8,320 nt of DNA, from positions 1 through 8,320 of the forward strand of contig URJJ01000068.1 of NCBI GenBank assembly GCA_900548185.1, in the 5' to 3' direction. The position numbers and the translations under genes are program-made. Origin of the DNA: an uncultured Opitutales bacterium (lineage in GTDB: Bacteria; Verrucomicrobiota; Verrucomicrobiia; Opitutales; Intestinicryptomonadaceae). How positions within the stretch are numbered: position 1 is the first letter of the stretch; every line of letters starts with the position of its first letter. A model generated the notes under the pieces. It ran no database searches. It was given only the letters and a program-made list of their open reading frames with translations, and had not been told where the DNA came from. Positions 1 to 6,210 of the stretch are shown here, one piece after another.

Positions 1-1
1 T

Positions 2-1162
2 CCGCTGGGCGTCCTGGGCACCATAGGCACCATGATTGCCATAAGGTACATATACAGGATAAACATCGAGCGCGAGGCCGCCGGCATCGCCGGGCGCGAG
101 CGCGATGCGGTGGACGCCAAGCGCGTTTCCCTCGTCGTCCGCAACCCCTCCATCGTCGGCAAGCAGATACCGGAGCTGCGCAGGCTCATCGGCAAGAATT
201 TTGTGATTTCGCGCATATGCGGCGACGACGGCGAGATTGTCGTCCCCGGTCCGGATTTGCGCCTCAATCTCGGCGAAAAGGTGCTGGTCATAACGGCCGC
301 GCGCGACGTGGAGGCGGTGTCCGCCTTCATCGGGGAAAAGATAGACATGTCCTGGGACAGGCTCAAGGCCTACATGGCCGCGCGCCGCATACTCGTCACA
401 AACCCCTCCGTGAACGGCCGCACCCTCGGGCGCCTCGGCCTCTATGACGGCCTCGGCTTCAACGTCACGCGGGTGAACCGCGCGGGCATCGAGCTTGTGG
501 CGCACCAGAACCTCAGTTTGCAGATGGGCGACCGCGTCACGGTAGTCGGCAGCGAATCAGCCATAAACAACATCGAAAAGCTCCTCGGCAACTCCCTCAC
601 AAACCTCAGGCACCCGAACATAATCCCGATTTTCCTCGGCATATTTCTGGGCGTCCTTGTCGGCTCCATACCTTTTGCAATCCCGGGCATACCGCAGTCG
701 GTGAAGCTCGGCCTCGCGGGCGGCCCGCTCGTCGTGGCGATTCTCCTGGGCAGGTTCGGATACAAGATGAAGCTTGCCACCTACACCACCATGAGCGCGA
801 ATTTCATGCTGCGCGAATTCGGCATAGCCCTGTTCCTCGCGGGCGTCGGCCTCGGCGCGGGCGAGAATTTCTGGGACACCATAGTAAACAGGGGCGGCTA
901 CGTCTGGATAGGCTACGGCTTCATGATAACCGTGATACCGGTGCTCTTCACCTGCATATTCGCCCGCTCGGTTTTCAGGCTGGACTACTTCACAATGATG
1001 GGCGTCATTTCAGGAAGCACCACAAATCCCCCCGCGCTGGCGTACTCGAATTCGGCATCTCCCAACGACCTCCCGGCTGTGGGGTATTCAACCGTGTATC
1101 CTCTGACGATGTTTTTGCGCGTTCTGACTGCGCAGCTTCTCATAATATTTTTCGCGGCCTGA
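2..1162 (+). CDS. YidE/YbjL-family (AspT-like) transporter, 5'-truncated by window edge
   Basis: This is the C-terminal part of a predicted inner-membrane transporter of the YidE/YbjL duplication family (aspartate:alanine exchanger-like, often simply called putative transporter). The reading frame is open to base 2 (P-L-G-V-L-G-T-I-G-T before the first ATG at 32), so that ATG is internal and about 386 residues are visible. Counted from that Met, two TrkA-C/RCK_C regulatory domains lie at about 30-104 (VSLVVRNPSIVGKQIPEL) and 118-187 (ILVTNPSVNGRTLGRL). The second half of the membrane domain follows at about 196-376, with the family-typical GSTTNPPALAYSN segment near 328-340 and a hydrophobic C-terminus. 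Family members usually have a matching N-terminal membrane half of roughly 150-200 residues, which would lie left of the window. The substrate cannot be told from sequence. A terminator directly follows, so the gene ends its transcription unit. Confidence 0.9.
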   Translation, partial: PLGVLGTIGTMIAIRYIYRINIEREAAGIAGRERDAVDAKRVSLVVRNPSIVGKQIPELRRLIGKNFVISRICGDDGEIVVPGPDLRLNLGEKVLVITAARDVEAVSAFIGEKIDMSWDRLKAYMAARRILVTNPSVNGRTLGRLGLYDGLGFNVTRVNRAGIELVAHQNLSLQMGDRVTVVGSESAINNIEKLLGNSLTNLRHPNIIPIFLGIFLGVLVGSIPFAIPGIPQSVKLGLAGGPLVVAILLGRFGYKMKLATYTTMSANFMLREFGIALFLAGVGLGAGENFWDTIVNRGGYVWIGYGFMITVIPVLFTCIFARSVFRLDYFTMMGVISGSTTNPPALAYSNSASPNDLPAVGYSTVYPLTMFLRVLTAQLLIIFFAA

Positions 1163-1185
1163 CGGGAATTTTCCCACGGCCCGGG

Positions 1186-1219
1186 TCCGCCCCGCATCCA
1201 TGCGCGGCGGATTTTTTTT
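1186..1219 (+). terminator. Intrinsic terminator after the YidE-type transporter
   Basis: The left arm 1186-1195 (TCCGCCCCGC) pairs with the right arm 1202-1211 (GCGCGGCGGA) with one C-C mismatch, around the short loop ATCCAT. Eight consecutive T (1212-1219) follow at once. It begins 23 bases after the transporter stop codon and separates that gene from the DUF805 gene. Confidence 0.85.
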
Positions 1220-1245
1220 GAGCCGGAAGGGGGCGGCAATTTGTG

Positions 1246-1275
1246 TTGACTTCTACCCGTCCCGGAGCGCATTAT
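1246..1275 (+). promoter_or_regulatory. Candidate sigma-70 promoter for the DUF805 gene
   Basis: TTGACT (1246-1251, 5/6 to the -35 consensus) is separated by 18 bases from CATTAT (1270-1275, 4/6 to the -10 consensus). Transcription would start near 1282, just before a purine-rich ribosome site GGAGAAAGGGG (1282-1292) and the ATG at 1301. This placement would leave the upstream in-frame ATG at 1274 outside the transcript. Confidence 0.5.
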
Positions 1276-1300
1276 GAATCCGGAGAAAGGGGATTTTTCT

Positions 1301-1798
1301 ATGAGAGGACTCAAATCCGGTTCCGCCGGGCGCCGCGGCGAGGCCCGCGTCATGCGCTCAGTCGCCCGCGACATTCTTGCGCGGGGCAAAAACGAGACTT
1401 ACTGGAGCATCGGCTACCGCACGGCGAGAATCGCCTACGCCGTAAAGTACGTGGCTTTCCCGATGGTGTTCCTGTTCTTTTTCGTGGTCTGCCCGCTGTG
1501 GCTTTACGAGCCGAGGATTTTTTCTTCGGACATGCTTTCGCAGATGTCCGAATGGCAGGTCTCGCAGTTTGCAGCCAAGTTCCCGGTCGTGCTTCTCGTG
1601 CTTTTTCTGCCGGCTTCGCTGTTTGTTGCGATGGTCGTTGTGGGCCAGATAAAGAGGTTCCACGACATGAACCTGTCGGCGTGGATGTGCGTGCTAAACG
1701 CCGTGCCCTTCGCCCCCGTATTCATAACGCTCGCCCTGTGCGTGCTTCCCGGGACGAAGGGGCCGAACCGGTTCGGCGACCCCCCCGGCGAACGCTGA
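1301..1798 (+). CDS. DUF805 family small membrane protein
   Basis: The 165-residue product is a small predicted inner-membrane protein with the DUF805 signatures. These are a K-R-F-H-D-M-N-L-S-A-W stretch at 118-128, at the end of a membrane helix, and P-G-T-K-G-P-N-R-F-G-D-P-P at 150-162, next to the C-terminus. Hydrophobic segments lie at about 48-69, 95-115 and 130-149. The N-terminal 40 residues are basic and likely cytoplasmic. I chose ATG 1301 because GGAGAAAGGGG lies 8 bases upstream and a promoter-like pair sits at 1246-1275. An in-frame ATG at 1274 would add nine residues and has its own GGAG six bases upstream, so it remains possible. DUF805 proteins have no settled molecular function and are scattered widely in bacteria. 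The gene stands alone between a terminator and a convergent gene. Confidence 0.85.
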   Translation: MRGLKSGSAGRRGEARVMRSVARDILARGKNETYWSIGYRTARIAYAVKYVAFPMVFLFFFVVCPLWLYEPRIFSSDMLSQMSEWQVSQFAAKFPVVLLVLFLPASLFVAMVVVGQIKRFHDMNLSAWMCVLNAVPFAPVFITLALCVLPGTKGPNRFGDPPGER

Positions 1799-1819
1799 CC
1801 GGGCGCCCGCGCCGCCCGT

Positions 1820-2512
1820 CTAGCCGCCTTCGAGGGCTTCCGCCCTGCGCTTTACGTACGCCTGCGGGGTGGCCTTCCCAAGATGGGTGTTGTAGTGCTT
1901 TTTATAGTAGCGCGCGAGGGCGTTTACGTCGTCTGCGGGCGGGATGGGGTCCTTTGTCTGGGCGTATTTCAGGCGCGCGAAAACTGCGGCCAGCTCGTCG
2001 TTTTGCTGGAGGTCCTCAAAGGTGATGTCGCCTGCGCCGGGTTTTGCGTAGGCGCGCACGATTTCCGCGTAGAGTCCGGGCCGGGCAGACTTGAGCGCCC
2101 TGTCGCGCAGGTCGCAGAATGTGGCGTATTCTATCTGGAAAAGCCCTATCGCGAATCCGTGCGAATCCTGGAAGCGCGGGCGCAGGCCGCTTTCGGTGCA
2201 GGCTGTGCCGAAGAGAAGCTCGCGCGCCTCGGGGGTGTCGTAGAGTCCGGGGGAGCCGTTTGCGCGCGATATGAAGGCGCAGGCGCCAGCTATGGCCATG
2301 CGGGCGTCCCCGACTGTCAGTGTCCTCTGGGTGCCGGAGTATTTCCTGCGCAGCTCGGAGAGGTAGCGCTGCTCCTCCAGCGTCATTTTCTTGCCTGAAA
2401 CCCAGGCGGAAAACTCAGGGGGCGTCAGGAATATGAAAGCCCAGGCGAAGGCCAGCGCAAATACTGCGGCCGCCCGATTGAAGGCCCCCTTAGCTTTTCT
2501 TTTCCCTGGCAT
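1820..2512 (-). CDS. Membrane-anchored lysozyme-like / SLT-type protein
   Basis: The 230-residue product has a basic N-terminus (MPGKRKAKG) and a hydrophobic stretch at about 13-30 (AAAVFALAFAWAFIFL) that acts as a signal anchor or signal peptide, so it probably works in the periplasm. Residues 104-135 contain ACTESGLRP, then HGFAIGLFQI, an arrangement like the lysozyme/soluble lytic transglycosylase core. Glu107 is the likely catalytic acid and the G-x-G-L-F-Q-I loop follows. The C-terminal part (about 171-221) has NDELAAVF, PPADDVNALARYYKKHYNTHLGK and TPQAYV, which resembles muralytic proteins of phages, by memory of the pattern only. The likely role is cleavage or remodelling of peptidoglycan. 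The frame stays open upstream to 3688, but that part is antisense to the neighbouring genes and has no protein-like character. ATG 2512 gives a clean N-terminus, although only a weak GGA precedes it. The gene is convergent with DUF805 and divergent from the next gene. Confidence 0.72.
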   Translation of the reverse strand: MPGKRKAKGAFNRAAAVFALAFAWAFIFLTPPEFSAWVSGKKMTLEEQRYLSELRRKYSGTQRTLTVGDARMAIAGACAFISRANGSPGLYDTPEARELLFGTACTESGLRPRFQDSHGFAIGLFQIEYATFCDLRDRALKSARPGLYAEIVRAYAKPGAGDITFEDLQQNDELAAVFARLKYAQTKDPIPPADDVNALARYYKKHYNTHLGKATPQAYVKRRAEALEGG

Positions 2513-2541
2513 TTTCCGGATTTTTTTGTGCGTGAGAGGAT

Positions 2542-2561
2542 GCCCGCGCCCGGGCGTTTTT
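2542..2561 (+). terminator. Terminator-like hairpin 1 in the divergent spacer
   Basis: GCCCG (2542-2546) pairs with CGGGC (2551-2555) over a CGCC loop, followed by one G and five T (2557-2561). It lies between two divergent genes, where no plus-strand gene ends. It may be an attenuator in the leader of the downstream gene or a chance GC-rich hairpin. Confidence 0.4.
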
Positions 2562-2577
2562 GCAAGCATTTTGGACG

Positions 2578-2600
2578 CCGCCCCCGGGCGGAGGTTTTTT
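2578..2600 (+). terminator. Terminator-like hairpin 2 in the divergent spacer
   Basis: CCGCC (2578-2582) pairs with GGCGG (2587-2591) over a four-base loop. Three bases later there are six T (2595-2600). It stands 50 bases before the ATG of the deoxyribosyltransferase-like gene. With hairpin 1 it makes a tandem pair, both oriented to stop plus-strand transcription. Confidence 0.38.
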
Positions 2601-2650
2601 GCGCTTTTTGCTTGTTGGCGTGCCCTCCGGCGGGCATTCTCCCGATTGAA

Positions 2651-3232
2651 ATGAATGGCGAAAAGACAAGGGTTTATTTTGCGGGCGCGCTGTTTTCCTC
2701 CAAGGACATAGTCGGCAACCGGCTCGTGGCCGAGGCTGTGGAAAGGCTCGCCCCGCGCTATGAGATGGTTCTGCCCCAGGACTTCGAGCAGGGCAGGGCG
2801 GACCCCAGGCAGATAAGGGACTGCGACATCCGCGCCGTGCTCTCGTGCGACATGGGCGTATTCAATTATGACGGCGCGGAGCTGGATTCGGGCACGGTGG
2901 TCGAATTCATGCTCGCAAAGTTTCTGGACAGGCCCGCTCTCCTTCTTCGCACGGACTTCCGGGGCGGCGGCGACCAGACCTACGGGCCCGGAGGGGAGCC
3001 GTGGAACCTCATGACCTCGTTTTTCCCGCGGACGCGCACCCTGCTCGTCGATTCCGCAGCCCTCTACAAGGATTTTCTCGCTGGCGGCGCGTTCGACTGC
3101 CGCGGCTACTGCGACTCTCTCGCCCTCAGGATAGCTGCGGAACTCGACGCGCTTTCGGGGCTTCCCCCGCTTATGCCGGAAAGGCTGCGCGCCCCGGTTG
3201 GGGAGTGGTTTGATATGATGTCTGGAATCTGA
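2651..3232 (+). CDS. Nucleoside 2-deoxyribosyltransferase family protein
   Basis: The 193-residue product fits the nucleoside 2-deoxyribosyltransferase fold family (PF05014-like). These enzymes transfer deoxyribose between bases, or hydrolyse deoxynucleotides, through a catalytic glutamate. The N-terminal strand-loop VYFAGALFS (8-16) matches the usual iYlAgPlF nucleotide-binding start. The segment DCDIRAVLSCDMGVFNYDG (57-75) leads to DSGT (79-82), and Glu85 follows in the expected D-S-G-T-x-x-E spacing as candidate nucleophile. RPALLLRTDFR (94-104) matches the strand after the active site. The ending GEWFDMMSGI is less typical. ATG 2651 is chosen because the conserved fold starts eight residues later; the longer in-frame extension to 2528 runs over two hairpins and looks noncoding. 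No good Shine-Dalgarno site is visible. Its likely role is nucleotide salvage or pool cleaning in the cytoplasm. The genes around it do not clarify this. Confidence 0.78.
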   Translation: MNGEKTRVYFAGALFSSKDIVGNRLVAEAVERLAPRYEMVLPQDFEQGRADPRQIRDCDIRAVLSCDMGVFNYDGAELDSGTVVEFMLAKFLDRPALLLRTDFRGGGDQTYGPGGEPWNLMTSFFPRTRTLLVDSAALYKDFLAGGAFDCRGYCDSLALRIAAELDALSGLPPLMPERLRAPVGEWFDMMSGI

Positions 3233-3294
3233 AAGGCGGCTCGGCGCCACGCATTTCGGATGCGGGAATCTGCGCTCGGGGCGTTTTTTTGCGC

Positions 3295-3329
3295 AAAAAA
3301 AAGGGGGCGGGCCAACGGCCCGCACCCCC
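3295..3329 (-). terminator. Intrinsic terminator of the feo operon
   Basis: Read on the minus strand, the arms formed by bases 3329-3317 and 3313-3303 make a GC-rich hairpin with one bulged base and a three-base loop. Eight T follow (the A run at 3295-3302). It lies 43 bases after the stop of the Cys-rich gene and 62 bases beyond the end of the convergent deoxyribosyltransferase gene. On the plus strand no T run follows the stem, so it should work mainly for the feo operon. Confidence 0.88.
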
Positions 3330-3345
3330 GAATGACAGATAATGA

Positions 3346-3362
3346 AATCCGAGCGCCGGATT
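3346..3362. repeat. Short inverted repeat before the feo terminator
   Basis: AATCCG (3346-3351) and CGGATT (3357-3362) form a perfect 6-bp stem with a five-base loop. It sits between the terminator and the hairpin at the end of the Cys-rich gene. It may protect the 3' end of the mRNA; no function is shown. Confidence 0.4.
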
Positions 3363-3364
3363 GT

Positions 3365-3380
3365 GCGGCTTTTCAGCCGC
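3365..3380. repeat. Inverted repeat overlapping the stop of the Cys-rich gene
   Basis: GCGGCT (3365-3370) and AGCCGC (3375-3380) form a perfect stem over a TTTC loop, covering the TGA stop at 3373-3375. No T run follows on either strand, so it is not a terminator on its own. Confidence 0.45.
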
Positions 3381-3540
3381 CCCGGCATTTCCTCCCCGGG
3401 CGATCGCACCCGCACTTTCCCCCGCATTCTCCGCCGCACCCACATCCGCCGCCGTTTCTGAGGCGTTTTATGCCGCGGTATGCGGACAGGGCAACGAGGC
3501 CAACGGCCAGCAGGGCTATGACTGTTCCCGCTATGTTCAT
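3373..3540 (-). CDS. FeoB-associated Cys-rich membrane protein
   Basis: This short gene encodes 55 residues, starting MNIAGTVIALLAVGLVALSAYRG. A single membrane helix covers about 3-20 and a basic linker KRLRN follows at 25-29. A short cytoplasmic tail then carries six cysteines at 33, 35, 39, 43, 45 and 52, set in glycine (CGCGGECGGKCGC). This architecture matches the FeoB-associated Cys-rich membrane proteins found directly after feoB in many genomes. They are thought to assist Fe(II) transport, perhaps as a metal or redox site, but their mechanism is not established. A strong ribosome site GGGAGG overlaps the feoB stop codon, four bases before this ATG, so translation is probably coupled. 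The gene is the last of the operon. Confidence 0.88.
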   Translation of the reverse strand: MNIAGTVIALLAVGLVALSAYRGIKRLRNGGGCGCGGECGGKCGCDRPGRKCRGG

Positions 3541-3549
3541 TCCGCCTCC

Positions 3550-5643
3550 CTAGCCGAATATCGGCGTTCCTATCCGGTATATTATAAACGATACAATCCA
3601 GGCCGTGGCTATCCAGAATGCGACGGTTATCCACGTCCACCTGGCGCTCCGCATTTCGGCGTGGGCGGTTGCGACCGCCGCCATGCACGGCACGCTCAGC
3701 AGGTTGAAGGCCATGTATGAAACCGCCGCAACCGGGGAGAATGCCGCCGCGAGCGTAACGGCGAGAGCGGCGCCCGCTGCATCGTCTTCCAGTGCGTCCC
3801 CGTCAACTCCGGGATTGTACAAAACGCCCATCGTGGAGACCACCATCTCCTTTGCGATGAGGCCCGTGAGGGCTGCGACCACCGCCTTCCACCCGTCCGG
3901 ACCCGAGGCCCATCCGAGCGGCTCGAACACGGGGGTGAGCAGTGAGCCGAGGGCGCCAAGTATGGATTCTTTGCCGTTTGCCTCGACCATTTCGAGAGAG
4001 AAGCTGAAAGACGACAGAAACCATATTACAACCGTCGCCCCGGCGATTATCGTCGTCGCCCTCGTCACGAAGTACCTGAGCTTTTCCCAGAGGTTCAGGA
4101 GAAGGTTGCGCGCAAGCGGCATGTGGTACGGGGGAAGCTCCATTATAAACGGGGCGGCGTCGCCCTTGAGAATGGTCTTTTTAAGTATCACTGCGGCCGC
4201 GATGGCGGTGAAGATGCCAATCATGTATATGCCGAACACCGCCAGGTCTGCATGGCTCGGAAATATCGCCATTGAAAACATCGCCCATATCGGGAGCTTC
4301 GCCCCGCAGGAGAAGAAGGGGGCGAGCATTATCATGAGCCTGCGCTCCCTCTCGTTTTCGAGCGTGCGCGAGCCCATTATCGCGGGGACGAGGCAGCCGA
4401 AGCACATGAGAAGCGGCATGAAAGCCTTTCCGGAAAGCCCGAACCTGCGCAGTATCTTGTCCATGAGAAACGCGGCGCGGGCCATGTATCCGGAGTCCTC
4501 CATAATCGAAAGGAAGAGGAATAGCAGAAGTATCTGCGGCAGGAAGCTCATCACGGCCCCCACGCCGGCCAGCACGCCGTCCACTATGAGCGCCGAGGCC
4601 CATTCCGGAGCCGCTGCGGCTTCCAGCGCCCCGGCGGCCCACCCGCTCACGGCGTCCATCAGCTCCCCGGTATATTCGAGAAGCCTGACGCCGGGCGACA
4701 GAAGGGGCTCCTCAGCCAGGCCCAGCGAAGCCAAAAACAGGAAGTTTTCGCCGAATGTAAAATTGAATACAAAGAGCATTGCCGCAAAGAATATGGGCAG
4801 CCCGAAGAGCCTGCTTGTGAGCACCGCGTCAACCCTGTCCGAGAATGTCGGGGCCCCGCCGGAGCGGCCGCGCTTCACGGCGCCTTCCAGAAGCCCCGCT
4901 ATCTTTTCGTAGCGCGCGTTTGCAATCCTGGCCTCAAAGTCGTCCCCGAAGTCTTTTGAAGGCGGAACGGACGAGATTTCGGCGAGGGCCTGCTTGCGGG
5001 CAAATTCGCCCATCGGAGCCCCCTTGACGCCCTCTTCCAGAAGTTTTACAGCAAACATCACCGGGTTTTTCCTGCCTTCGGAGGCCGCAATTTTTGCGAG
5101 GGCTGCAATTGCGGGGCCGAGGTCTGAAGATTCCAGCGGCGAGCGGCCCTCCCTGCGCGTTTTTGCCGCCCGCGCGGCGGCCTTTGCCAGCTCTTCCAGC
5201 CCCTCGCCGCGCAGCGCGCATATTTCCACAACGGGTACGCCGAGCTTTTCGGAGAGCTTGCGCGCATCGATGCGGACCTTGTTTTTCAAGGCGATGTCGG
5301 CCATGTTGAGGGCGACCACCACGGGGATGTCCGCCTCAAGTATCTGGCTTGTGAGGTAGAGGTTGCGCTCTATGTTTGAGGCGTCGACGATGTTTATCAC
5401 GGCATCCGGGCCGCCCTCCAGGATGAAGTCGCGCGCCACGGCCTCTTCGGGCGAGTATGGCGAGAGCGAATAGATGCCGGGAAGGTCGATTATTTCGGCC
5501 TCCACCCCGCCTTTTTTGCACATTCCCGTCCGCTTTTCAACCGTCACGCCCGGCCAGTTGCCAACGTGTGCGCGCGAGCCTGTAAGGCCGTTAAAGAGCG
5601 TGGTCTTTCCGCAGTTGGGGTTTCCGAGTATCGCAAACTTCAT
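3550..5643 (-). CDS. feoB: Ferrous iron transport protein B (FeoB), GTPase-permease
   Basis: FeoB is the inner-membrane Fe(II) transporter, with a cytoplasmic G domain joined to a membrane domain. All G motifs are visible in the 697-residue product: G1 GNPNCGKT (7-14), switch I with VGNWPGVTVEKR (27-38), G3 DLPG (53-56), G4 NMAD (113-116) and G5 CALRGEG (142-148). A helical linker follows to about 270. The membrane part has FeoB gate motifs, FGCLVPAIMGSRTLE (415-429) and APFFSCGAKLPIW (441-453), a second gate-like region KEMVVSTMGVLYN (598-610), and SVPCMAA (650-656). Conserved cysteines are 417, 446 and 653. The length is normal. ATG 5643 is fixed by the GNPNCGKT position, by a GGGAGG ribosome site five bases upstream, and by a 4-nt ATGA overlap with feoA. 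The first gate reads CFGCLVP where many homologues have GFGCNVP, a mild deviation. Transcription continues into the Cys-rich gene. Confidence 0.97.
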   Translation of the reverse strand: MKFAILGNPNCGKTTLFNGLTGSRAHVGNWPGVTVEKRTGMCKKGGVEAEIIDLPGIYSLSPYSPEEAVARDFILEGGPDAVINIVDASNIERNLYLTSQILEADIPVVVALNMADIALKNKVRIDARKLSEKLGVPVVEICALRGEGLEELAKAAARAAKTRREGRSPLESSDLGPAIAALAKIAASEGRKNPVMFAVKLLEEGVKGAPMGEFARKQALAEISSVPPSKDFGDDFEARIANARYEKIAGLLEGAVKRGRSGGAPTFSDRVDAVLTSRLFGLPIFFAAMLFVFNFTFGENFLFLASLGLAEEPLLSPGVRLLEYTGELMDAVSGWAAGALEAAAAPEWASALIVDGVLAGVGAVMSFLPQILLLFLFLSIMEDSGYMARAAFLMDKILRRFGLSGKAFMPLLMCFGCLVPAIMGSRTLENERERRLMIMLAPFFSCGAKLPIWAMFSMAIFPSHADLAVFGIYMIGIFTAIAAAVILKKTILKGDAAPFIMELPPYHMPLARNLLLNLWEKLRYFVTRATTIIAGATVVIWFLSSFSFSLEMVEANGKESILGALGSLLTPVFEPLGWASGPDGWKAVVAALTGLIAKEMVVSTMGVLYNPGVDGDALEDDAAGAALAVTLAAAFSPVAAVSYMAFNLLSVPCMAAVATAHAEMRSARWTWITVAFWIATAWIVSFIIYRIGTPIFG

Positions 5644-5894
5644 TTTGCCTCCCCCCCGTCCAGCGGCTCCACCTCTACAAGCCCGGCCTCGCTCTTTCTG
5701 AGCGACAGCTCGTATCCGCGCAGGCTGACTTCTATCGGGTCCCCGAGGGGCGCAGTCTTGCGCAGGTAAATTTCGGTCTTTGGGGTTATCCCCATGTCGA
5801 AGAGCCGGCGTTTTACGGGGCCGGCCCCGTTTATTCTGACGGCGCGCATGCGCGAGCCGGGTTTCATGTCTTTTAGCGTTTTGTTTTCGCCCAT
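5640..5894 (-). CDS. feoA: Ferrous iron transport protein A (FeoA), second copy
   Basis: The 84-residue product is a typical FeoA: a small cytoplasmic SH3-like protein that acts with FeoB and is thought to modulate its transport. It starts MGENKTLKDMKPGSRMRAV, followed by VKRRLFDMGITPKTEIYL (27-44), APLGDPIEVSLRGYELSLRKSEA (48-70) and the end VEVEPLDGGEAK. The LFDMGITPKT turn and the P-L-G-D-P-x-x-V-x-x-R-G-Y-x-L-x-L-R stretch are family hallmarks. Its stop overlaps the feoB start (ATGA) and its start lies 3 nt after the first feoA. GAGGTG, overlapping the stop of the first feoA, supplies the ribosome site. Tight coupling suggests equal production of both FeoA proteins and FeoB. Confidence 0.94.
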   Translation of the reverse strand: MGENKTLKDMKPGSRMRAVRINGAGPVKRRLFDMGITPKTEIYLRKTAPLGDPIEVSLRGYELSLRKSEAGLVEVEPLDGGEAK

Positions 5895-5897
5895 ATT

Positions 5898-6110
5898 TCA
5901 CCTCACTGCGATTTTCATCGCAAGCTCCCTGTTTATGGCGATTTTTGAGTCGCCTATTTTCAAAATCAGCCCGCCGGAGGATTCCCCCAGCGGGGTCAGG
6001 CGGCGCCCCGCCAGTATGCCGAGGCTTTCGAGCCTGCGTTTCAAGGCGTCGTCGCGCGGCGTTTTCACTATTTCCACCTGTTTTCCGAGTGGCGAGACTG
6101 CCAGTATCAT
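5898..6110 (-). CDS. feoA: FeoA-domain protein, first and more divergent copy
   Basis: The 70-residue product is a minimal FeoA/SH3-like domain: LKRRLESLGILAGRRLTPLG (23-42), GGLILKIGDSKIAINRELAMKI (46-67), ending AVR. The LESLGILAG turn and the closing I-A-I-N-R-E-L-A-M-K-I are characteristic. It lacks the longer, charged N- and C-terminal ends of the second copy. ATG 6110 is preferred over the longer frame starting at 6173, because AAGGA lies seven bases upstream and the extension crosses the GC hairpin. Two adjacent feoA genes of different type suggest specialised partners for FeoB or an FeoA heteromer. This copy opens the feo part of the operon, just downstream of the porin. Confidence 0.9.
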   Translation of the reverse strand: MILAVSPLGKQVEIVKTPRDDALKRRLESLGILAGRRLTPLGESSGGLILKIGDSKIAINRELAMKIAVR

Positions 6111-6141
6111 GTATTTTCCTTTTTCAATTTGCTGCAAACAA

Positions 6142-6168
6142 GGGGCCGCCGCCTGCGGCGGCGGCCCC
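6142..6168 (-). terminator. Strong GC hairpin between the porin and feoA, possible attenuator
   Basis: A perfect 12-bp stem (GGGGCCGCCGCC, 6142-6153, with its complement 6157-6168) has a three-base loop. Read on the minus strand, it is followed by CTTGTTTGC, a poor U tract. It lies 42 bases after the porin stop and about 31 bases before the first feoA. It could be a weak terminator giving more porin than Feo mRNA, or an RNA-stabilising end. It does not exclude read-through. Confidence 0.6.
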
Positions 6169-6210
6169 CGCACATGTCTGCCTGTTTATTTCACACTAAT
6201 CAAAACGGAA

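Noticed and set aside
1243..2025. 260-residue plus-strand frame
   Set aside because: It overlaps the DUF805 gene in another frame and runs antisense into the lysozyme-like gene; Arg-rich translation without motifs.
3233..3294. Plus-strand terminator after the deoxyribosyltransferase-like gene
   Set aside because: There is a T7 run near 3285, but only weak stems precede it (CGCAT...ATGCG is too far upstream).
2513..3688. Long minus-strand extension of the lysozyme-like frame (to 622 residues)
   Set aside because: It is antisense to the deoxyribosyltransferase-like gene, overlaps the Cys-rich gene and the end of feoB in another frame, and is low-complexity Arg/Pro-rich; the frame is open only because the DNA is GC-rich.
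3605..4912. 435-residue plus-strand frame
   Set aside because: It lies entirely antisense to feoB and its Ala/Ser/Arg-rich translation shows no recognisable motif.
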